9,089 nucleotides of DNA from DATCJU01 sp036562635 (GTDB lineage: Bacteria; Actinomycetota; Actinomycetes; Mycobacteriales; Pseudonocardiaceae). Every line of letters starts with the position of its first letter. The stretch's first letter is position 1. Position numbers and translations under genes: made by a program. Below, in pieces: positions 5,455 through 9,089 of the stretch. The DNA lies in assembly GCA_036562635.1 (NCBI GenBank), contig DATCJU010000105.1:1-9089 (forward strand), given 5' to 3'. The notes under the pieces are model-generated. The model worked only from the letters and a program-made list of their open reading frames with translations, was not told where the DNA came from and ran no database searches.

Positions 5455-6024
5455 GTGGCTACCCCATCCACTCCCGCGCTCGACCCGACCGCCAAGGCCG
5501 AGCTGGCCCGTCTGGTCACCGAACTGGCCGTGGTCCACGGCCGGGTGGTGCTGGCCTCCGGCAAGGAGGCCGACTACTACGTCGACCTGCGCCGCGCGAC
5601 GCTGCACCACGCGGCGGCCCCGCTCATCGGCAAGCTGGTCCGCCAACTGACCGCCGACTGGGACTACGCCGCCGTGGGCGGGCTGACCCTGGGGGCGGAC
5701 CCGGTCGCCTGCGCCGTGCTGCACTCCGCCGCGGCCGACGGGGTCGCACTGGACGCCTTCGTGGTGCGCAAGACGGTCAAGGAACACGGCATGCAGCGGC
5801 GGATCGAGGGCCCGGACGTGGCCGGCCGCCGGGTGCTGGCCGTCGAGGACACCTCCACCACCGGCGGCAGCGTGCTCACCGCGGTGCGGGCGCTGCGCGA
5901 GGCCGGGGCAGAGGTCGTCGGGGTGGCCACCGTGGTGGACCGGAACACCGGCGCCCGGGAGGCCGTCGAGGCGGAGGGCCTGCCCTACCGGTCGGTGCTC
6001 GGCCTGGCCGACCTGGGTCTCTGA
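5455..6024 (+). CDS. pyrE: Orotate phosphoribosyltransferase
   Basis: PyrE joins orotate to PRPP to give orotidine 5'-monophosphate, the fifth step of de novo pyrimidine synthesis in the cytoplasm. At 189 residues it is near the length of actinobacterial PyrE. Visible motifs are VVHGRVVLASGKEADYYVDL near the N-terminus, the conserved GGLTLGADPVA segment (75-85), the flexible catalytic loop VVRKTVKEHG (103-112, with Arg105, Lys106, Lys109 and His111) and the PRPP-binding signature VLAVEDTSTTGGS (127-139, acidic pair Glu131-Asp132). All key residues are present. GTG 5455 is chosen because homologues begin shortly before AELARLV; GTG 5437 would add six residues. No good SD precedes either start, so a leaderless message is possible. 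It looks like core genome at the edge of the accessory locus. Confidence 0.95.
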   Translation: MATPSTPALDPTAKAELARLVTELAVVHGRVVLASGKEADYYVDLRRATLHHAAAPLIGKLVRQLTADWDYAAVGGLTLGADPVACAVLHSAAADGVALDAFVVRKTVKEHGMQRRIEGPDVAGRRVLAVEDTSTTGGSVLTAVRALREAGAEVVGVATVVDRNTGAREAVEAEGLPYRSVLGLADLGL

Positions 6025-6128
6025 CCTGCTCCGACAGGCGGTGCGCGGCCCGCGTGGTCACCGTGGGCGGGCTCCGGCCGTGACCGGTCGTTCCGGAACA
6101 CCCCGCGCGCCACGCCCGTGACCCGACC

Positions 6129-6172
6129 CCGGTGCTCGGTGTCGCACCGGCTCTCCGGTCATCCCTGACCGG
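6129..6172 (+). terminator. Hairpin pair downstream of pyrE
   Basis: CCGGTCA (6155-6161) and TGACCGG (6166-6172) form a perfect 7-bp stem on a TCCC tetraloop. Just upstream, CCGGTG (6129-6134) pairs with CACCGG (6145-6150). They lie 105-148 bases after the pyrE stop in a 243-bp spacer. No U-run. Probable factor-assisted terminator or structured 3' end. Confidence 0.45.
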
Positions 6173-6242
6173 GTGATCGGCAACGCGGGGAATCCGGTGG
6201 ATCTCGCCGATCCGGACCTGCCGTGCGCGTCGGACGGCGGCC

Positions 6243-6248
6243 TAACCT
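6243..6248 (+). promoter_or_regulatory. Possible -10 box of the DUF2784 transcription unit
   Basis: TAACCT fits the actinobacterial -10 pattern TANNNT. It lies 19 bases before the ATG at 6268, leaving a very short leader that contains the GGGGGGAGG SD. No clear -35 is seen about 17 bases upstream. It would drive the overlapping DUF2784, methyltransferase and GH76 genes. Confidence 0.4.
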
Positions 6249-6267
6249 GGGGCGGGGGGAGGTCGTC

Positions 6268-6678
6268 ATGTCTCCGGGACTTGCCGCCGCGCTGGCCGAC
6301 GCGACGATGGTGCTGCACTTCGTGGTGCTCGCCTACATCGTGTTCGGCGGTTTCCTGGTGTGGCGGTGGCGACGGGCGATCTGGCCCCACCTGCTCGCGG
6401 CCGCGTGGGGCGCCGCGATCGTCGTGGTGGAGCCGTTGGAGTGTCCGCTGACCTACGTGGAGAACCACTTCCGGGCGCTGGCCGGGGACGAGGCACTGTC
6501 GGGTGGGTTCATCGACACCTACATCGAGGGCGTGCTGTACCCCGAGCGGCATGCGGGGCTGGCCCAGGCGTCGGCCGCCCTGGTGGTGGCGCTGTCCTGG
6601 TTGGGTGCCTATCTAAGGTGGCGCGGTGACCGAGCTGCTGAGCTTCGACGAGCCGGGGCCGACCGAGTGGGGCGCTGA
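6268..6678 (+). CDS. DUF2784 family membrane protein
   Basis: 136 residues. The chain matches DUF2784: VLHFVVLAYIVFGGFLVWRW (15-34) as the first transmembrane helix, WPHLLAAAWGAAIVVVEPLECPLT with a second helix and the family's Cys-Pro-Leu-Thr turn (59-62), then YVENHFRALAGDEALSGGFIDTYIEGVLYPE, and a last helix at about 98-117. The biochemical role of the family is unknown. ATG 6268 has GGGGGGAGG (6254-6262) five bases upstream. The C-terminal 17 residues (RGDRAAELRRAGADRVGR region) overlap the first 53 bases of the methyltransferase gene in another frame. That long overlap suggests coupled expression, or that the ancestral end was earlier. M. tuberculosis has a small gene in the same place between pyrE and the methyltransferase (from memory). 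Confidence 0.85.
   Translation: MSPGLAAALADATMVLHFVVLAYIVFGGFLVWRWRRAIWPHLLAAAWGAAIVVVEPLECPLTYVENHFRALAGDEALSGGFIDTYIEGVLYPERHAGLAQASAALVVALSWLGAYLRWRGDRAAELRRAGADRVGR
6614..6619 (+). promoter_or_regulatory. Possible -10 box for a leaderless methyltransferase message
   Basis: TAAGGT fits TANNNT and ends six bases before the GTG at 6626, the spacing expected if transcription begins at the start codon. The same bases (AAGGTGG) could instead act as a ribosome binding site. It lies inside the upstream DUF2784 gene. Confidence 0.35.
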
Positions 6679-7294
6679 CCGTCCGGGGGTCGGGGTCGGC
6701 CCGTGGGAGGGGCCCTGGCCGCAGGACGAGCGCTACGACCCGGAGCTCCTCGCGCACGGGGACCGACGCAACGTGGTGGACGCCTACCGCTACTGGCGGC
6801 GGGAGGCGATCGTCGCCGACCTGGACACCCGGCGGCACGACTTCCACGTGGCCATCGAGAACTTCCAGCACGATCACAACATCGGCACGGTGGTGCGCAC
6901 CGCCAACGCGTTCCTGGCCCGGGCCGTGCACATCGTGGGCCGGCGGCGCTGGAACCGGCGCGGCGCCATGGTCACCGACCGGTACCAGCACATCCTGCAC
7001 CACCCGGACGTGTCCGGGTTGGTGGACTACGCCCGGGAGCACGGGTTGGCGCTGGTGGCGGCGGACAACACGCCCGGGGCGGTGCGGTTGGAGCACGCCG
7101 AGCTGCCGCGGCGCTGTGTGCTGCTGTTCGGTCAGGAGGGGCCGGGGTTGACCGAGGAGGCCCGGGAGGCCGCCGAGTTGGTGGTGTCGATCGCCCAGTT
7201 CGGTTCGACCCGGTCGATCAACGCCGGAGTGGCGGCCGGGATCGTCATGCACACCTGGATACGCCAGCACGCGGATCTGGAGTCGGCATGGTGA
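6626..7294 (+). CDS. SpoU/TrmH family RNA 2'-O-methyltransferase
   Basis: 222 residues. All three SPOUT signatures are present: motif 1 NFQHDHNIGTVVRTANAF (79-96) with the invariant Asn85 and Arg91, motif 2 LLFGQEGPGL (166-175) and motif 3 SIAQFGSTRSINAGVAAGI (188-206), which together form the knotted SAM-binding fold. The family methylates a ribose 2'-OH in tRNA or rRNA, usually as a dimer. The target cannot be read from sequence. Residues 1-75 are an extra N-terminal part (MTELLSFDEP..., RNVVDAYRYW), longer than in minimal TrmL-type enzymes. GTG 6626 is preferred for the AAGGTGG or -10-like TAAGGT before it. It overlaps DUF2784 by 53 bases and the GH76 gene by 7 bases (ATGGTGA), so the three are likely co-transcribed. 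It resembles the Rv0380c type near mycobacterial pyrE (from memory). Confidence 0.92.
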   Translation: MTELLSFDEPGPTEWGADRPGVGVGPWEGPWPQDERYDPELLAHGDRRNVVDAYRYWRREAIVADLDTRRHDFHVAIENFQHDHNIGTVVRTANAFLARAVHIVGRRRWNRRGAMVTDRYQHILHHPDVSGLVDYAREHGLALVAADNTPGAVRLEHAELPRRCVLLFGQEGPGLTEEAREAAELVVSIAQFGSTRSINAGVAAGIVMHTWIRQHADLESAW

Positions 7295-8445
7295 GAGCGA
7301 CACCGCACGACTGGGCCCGGGGGGACTGGGGCGCGGTGGCCGCCCGGTGGGCGGCACGCGCCGAGGCCGCGGAACGGGCGGTGGTGAACCGGCACCTGCG
7401 GCGGCTGTGGGGGTTGCCCGGGGTCCGGTTGGGCCAGGTGCGCTGGCCGGCCTGCCTCCTCGACCGGCTGTACCTGCGGTGGAACTACTGGTGGCAGGCC
7501 CACCTGCTGGACTGCCTGGTGGACGGGCAGCTCCGGTCACCGTCCCGGCGGCGGGCGTCCCTGGTGCGGTGTCTGGTGCGCGGAATCCGGGTGCGCAACT
7601 TCGGCCGGTGGACCAACAGGTACTACGACGACGCCGCCTGGCTGGGGCTGGCCCTGCACCGCGCGGCCACCCACCTCGGCCTGCGTCGGCCGCGCGCGCT
7701 CGCCGCGATCGTGGAACGGCTGCACTCGGGGTGGACCGAGCACGGTGGTGGGGGGATCTGGTGGCGGCGCCGGGACGACTTCAAGAACGTCCCGGCCAAC
7801 GGCCCCGCCGCGATCCTGCTGGCCCGACTGGGGGACGTGAAACGGGCCGCGGAGCTGGTGCGCTGGATCGACAGGCACCTGCGGGACCCGGAGACCGGGT
7901 TGGTCTGGGACGGGCTGCGGGTGGACGCGGACGGCGCGGTGCGCCGGGTGGAGCGGACTATCTACACCTACTGCCAGGGAGTCCTGCTGGGCGCGTGTGT
8001 CGAGCTCGCCCAGCATGCGGACTCCGAGACCCAGGGCACCGGCGAGAAACCCGGCGACGGGTGGGTGGGCATGGCCTCCCGGGTCATCGACGCGGTGGCC
8101 CGGCACCTGGTCGACGAGTCGGGGGTGCTGCGCGGCCACGGCGGTGGGGACGGTGGCCTGTTCACCGGGATTCTCGTCCGCTACCTGGCCGATGCGGCGT
8201 TGCGTCTGCCCCCGGAGGCGGGTGAGGCGGCCGACACCGCCGCGGGGTTGGTGCTCACCGCGGCCGAGGCGGCCTGGGGGAACCGTGCGGCGGCCGAGTG
8301 GGGGCCGGTGTTCGGGCCCGACTGGTCGGAGCCGGCCGCCGTCCCGGCGCGGAAACTCACCGAGCGGGACCTGTCCGTGCAGCTCGGCGGGTGGATGACG
8401 TTGGAGGCCGCCGCCCGGCTGACCGCGGGCCGGGCGGACGTGTAG
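7288..8445 (+). CDS. Glycoside hydrolase family 76 protein (alpha-1,6-mannanase family), no signal peptide
   Basis: 385 residues, an (alpha/alpha)6-barrel GH76 protein by motif. WNYWWQAHLLDCLVDG (65-80) is the N-terminal family block. RWTNRYYDDAAWLGLAL (107-123) carries the Asp-Asp pair (114-115), which in GH76 endo-alpha-1,6-mannanases are the catalytic residues. Then come GIWWRRRDDFKNVPANGPAA (156-175), YTYCQGVLLGA (227-237), GGLFTGILVRYLADA (289-303) and SVQLGGWMTLEAAARL (363-378). The family cleaves alpha-1,6-mannan backbones, which fits mannose-containing actinobacterial glycolipids. No signal peptide or membrane anchor is visible, and the first 60 residues are charged and Trp-rich, so it is predicted cytoplasmic, which is odd for a wall-glycan hydrolase. 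ATG 7288 has GGAG (7279-7282) five bases upstream and overlaps the methyltransferase stop. The substrate is not known. Confidence 0.88.
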   Translation: MVRATPHDWARGDWGAVAARWAARAEAAERAVVNRHLRRLWGLPGVRLGQVRWPACLLDRLYLRWNYWWQAHLLDCLVDGQLRSPSRRRASLVRCLVRGIRVRNFGRWTNRYYDDAAWLGLALHRAATHLGLRRPRALAAIVERLHSGWTEHGGGGIWWRRRDDFKNVPANGPAAILLARLGDVKRAAELVRWIDRHLRDPETGLVWDGLRVDADGAVRRVERTIYTYCQGVLLGACVELAQHADSETQGTGEKPGDGWVGMASRVIDAVARHLVDESGVLRGHGGGDGGLFTGILVRYLADAALRLPPEAGEAADTAAGLVLTAAEAAWGNRAAAEWGPVFGPDWSEPAAVPARKLTERDLSVQLGGWMTLEAAARLTAGRADV

Positions 8446-8471
8446 GACGCCGGACCGGCGGAGACGTCACG

Positions 8472-8501
8472 GACGGTCGGGACAACGGCGTTCCGACCGT
8501 C
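8472..8501. terminator. Bidirectional terminator between convergent genes
   Basis: GACGGTCGG (8472-8480) and CCGACCGTC (8493-8501) pair perfectly. Three further inner pairs (one GU) shorten the loop to AACGGC, giving about 12 bp. It lies midway between the GH76 stop (+) and the DUF397 stop (-), 26 and 13 bases away, as expected for a shared terminator. There is no U-run on either side. Confidence 0.6.
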
Positions 8502-8514
8502 GACGGTGCCGGGG

Positions 8515-8721
8515 TCAGGCCAGGTCGAGGCGTCCGCTCCTCACGGTTTCGATGAGCGAGGCGAACGAGTTCGGGGAGAGCAGCAGCACCGGCCCGGTCG
8601 GGTTCTTGCTGTTGCGCACCGCCGCCACCCCGGGAAGGTTCGGTGCGACTTCCACGTACTGCCCGCTGTGGGTGCTGCGGCTGCTCTTGCGCCACACCGC
8701 GGTGGAGAGGTCGGGCACCAC
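8515..8721 (-). CDS. DUF397 domain protein, downstream copy
   Basis: 68 residues. The family pattern is intact: PDLSTAVWRKSSRS, then GQYVEVA, LPGVAAVRNSKNPTGPVLLLSP and a last helix ending VRSGRLDLA. DUF397 proteins are small actinobacterial proteins usually encoded beside XRE-type regulators; some are thought to bind and oppose the partner regulator in development or antibiotic control. The usual Cys before VEVA is a Tyr here. GTG 8721 is chosen because GAGGAG lies five bases before it and it gives the usual eight or nine residues before WRKSS. Upstream GTG 8745 or TTG 8760 are open alternatives without SD. The stretch encoding the extra residues in the GTG 8745 form does align with the other copy with mostly synonymous changes, so the longer form cannot be excluded. 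No regulator gene is adjacent in the window. Confidence 0.85.
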   Translation of the reverse strand: MVPDLSTAVWRKSSRSTHSGQYVEVAPNLPGVAAVRNSKNPTGPVLLLSPNSFASLIETVRSGRLDLA

Positions 8722-8750
8722 GGGTTCTCCTCTCGCAGCGCTCACGGAAT

Positions 8751-8764
8751 GCTTGCCCAAGCTA
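8751..8764 (-). promoter_or_regulatory. Palindrome and -10-like box upstream of the downstream DUF397 gene
   Basis: GCTTG-CC-CAAGC (8751-8762) is a perfect 5-bp inverted repeat 30 bp upstream of the GTG at 8721. It overlaps TAGCTT (minus strand, 8764-8759), which fits the TANNNT -10 pattern. A repressor bound here would block the box. Promoter and operator roles are inferred from position only. Confidence 0.35.
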
Positions 8765-8802
8765 AGAAAAGGGCTGGTCGGACCGTCCGTCGTACCGGTT
8801 CG

Positions 8803-9012
8803 TCAGCTCGGGTCCAGCCGCCCGCTCCTGACGGCGTCGACCAGGGCGTCGAACACGGCGGGTGTGAGGACCAGGACCGGTCCGGTGGGGTTCCTGCTGT
8901 CGCGGATGGCGACGATGCCTGGCAGGGTGTCGGCGACTTCGACGCAGGCGCCGCCTTGGTTGTTGCTACGGCTGGACTTGCGCCACACCGCGGCGGACAG
9001 GTCAGGTGCCAC
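8803..9012 (-). CDS. DUF397 domain protein, upstream copy
   Basis: 69 residues, tandem paralogue of the other DUF397 gene: APDLSAAVWRKSSRS, GGACVEVAD with the family Cys, LPGIVAIRDSRNPTGPVLVLTP and VRSGRLDPS. It is read on the minus strand and lies 81 bp upstream of its paralogue, with a separate SD for each. GTG 9012 is chosen for GAGGGG five bases upstream and the usual short N-terminus; GTG 9036 (adding eight residues, MSTARGGA) has no SD but aligns with an equivalent GTG in the other copy. The family role is as above: a likely accessory or antagonist of an XRE regulator. That partner, if present, should lie beyond the right edge of the window. Confidence 0.85.
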   Translation of the reverse strand: MAPDLSAAVWRKSSRSNNQGGACVEVADTLPGIVAIRDSRNPTGPVLVLTPAVFDALVDAVRSGRLDPS

Positions 9013-9040
9013 GGCTCCCCCTCGTGCAGTACTCACGAAT

Positions 9041-9057
9041 CATTACGCACGGTAATG
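9041..9057 (-). promoter_or_regulatory. Operator-like palindrome upstream of the DUF397 pair
   Basis: CATTAC (9041-9046) and GTAATG (9052-9057) are perfect inverted repeats around GCACG, a 17-bp site in an AT-rich patch, 29-45 bp upstream of the GTG at 9012. The size and spacing suit a dimeric HTH regulator. Binding is inferred; a small stem-loop is the alternative. Confidence 0.45.
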
Positions 9058-9089
9058 AAAGTGAGTGACCTTGCTGTCCACTGCACGGG

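Noticed and set aside
6509..7540. 343-codon minus-strand open frame opposite the methyltransferase
   Set aside because: Antisense of a gene with all SPOUT motifs; Pro/Arg/Val-rich shadow sequence.
9055..9089. Possible start of a divergent + strand gene (ATG 9055 or GTG 9061)
   Set aside because: Only about ten codons are visible, there is no SD, and it overlaps the palindrome; it cannot be supported from this window.

Overview
The window is high-GC actinobacterial DNA with GTG starts, G-rich Shine-Dalgarno (SD) sites, ATGA/GTGA stop-start overlaps, DUF397 genes and type VII secretion (T7SS/ESX) substrate families. The orotate phosphoribosyltransferase looks very like the mycobacterial enzyme. 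EspC-like and large WXG proteins encoded together suggest Pseudonocardiales, such as Pseudonocardiaceae, but genus cannot be told from the window. No rRNA, tRNA, transposase, phage gene, CRISPR array or known riboswitch was seen.

Region 1 (about 1-3913) holds two tandem copies of a three-gene cassette on the + strand. Each encodes (A) a 118-residue EspC/DUF2580-like protein with a YxxxD motif, (B) a WXG-type protein of about 310 residues with a low-complexity tail, and (C) an unrecognised 154-171 residue acidic protein ending in D5-x-E-x-SYL-(R/H). Copy 1 is 53-1817 and copy 2 is 2072-3913. Genes within a cassette overlap or nearly touch. The cassettes are separated by a 254-bp spacer with a strong hairpin. 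In copy 2 the A gene has lost its expected stop: it has a five-G run where copy 1 has six, so the frame runs about 200 bases into the B gene. No ESX machinery gene (EccB/C/D/E, MycP) is present, so this is an orphan substrate locus.

Region 2 (about 3914-5378) has two tandem paralogous membrane proteins (4039-4566 and 4725-5378). Each has an outside domain with two conserved cysteines and shared C-x-ITPE-x-GEE and PWF-x-GSA motifs. Each is preceded by a hairpin carrying CTGCTCGT. Because they sit on the same strand directly after the cassettes and are also duplicated, they may belong to the same system; this is inference.

Region 3 (about 5455-8445) looks like core genome: pyrE, a DUF2784 membrane protein, a SpoU/TrmH RNA methyltransferase and a GH76-family protein without a signal peptide. 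The last three overlap and form one transcription unit. A similar pyrE / hypothetical / methyltransferase order is remembered from Mycobacterium tuberculosis (Rv0382c-Rv0380c).

Region 4 (about 8446-9089) has a probable bidirectional terminator and two tandem minus-strand DUF397 genes. Each has a short palindrome about 30 bp upstream of its preferred start. Their usual XRE-type partner regulator is not in the window and may lie beyond the right edge.
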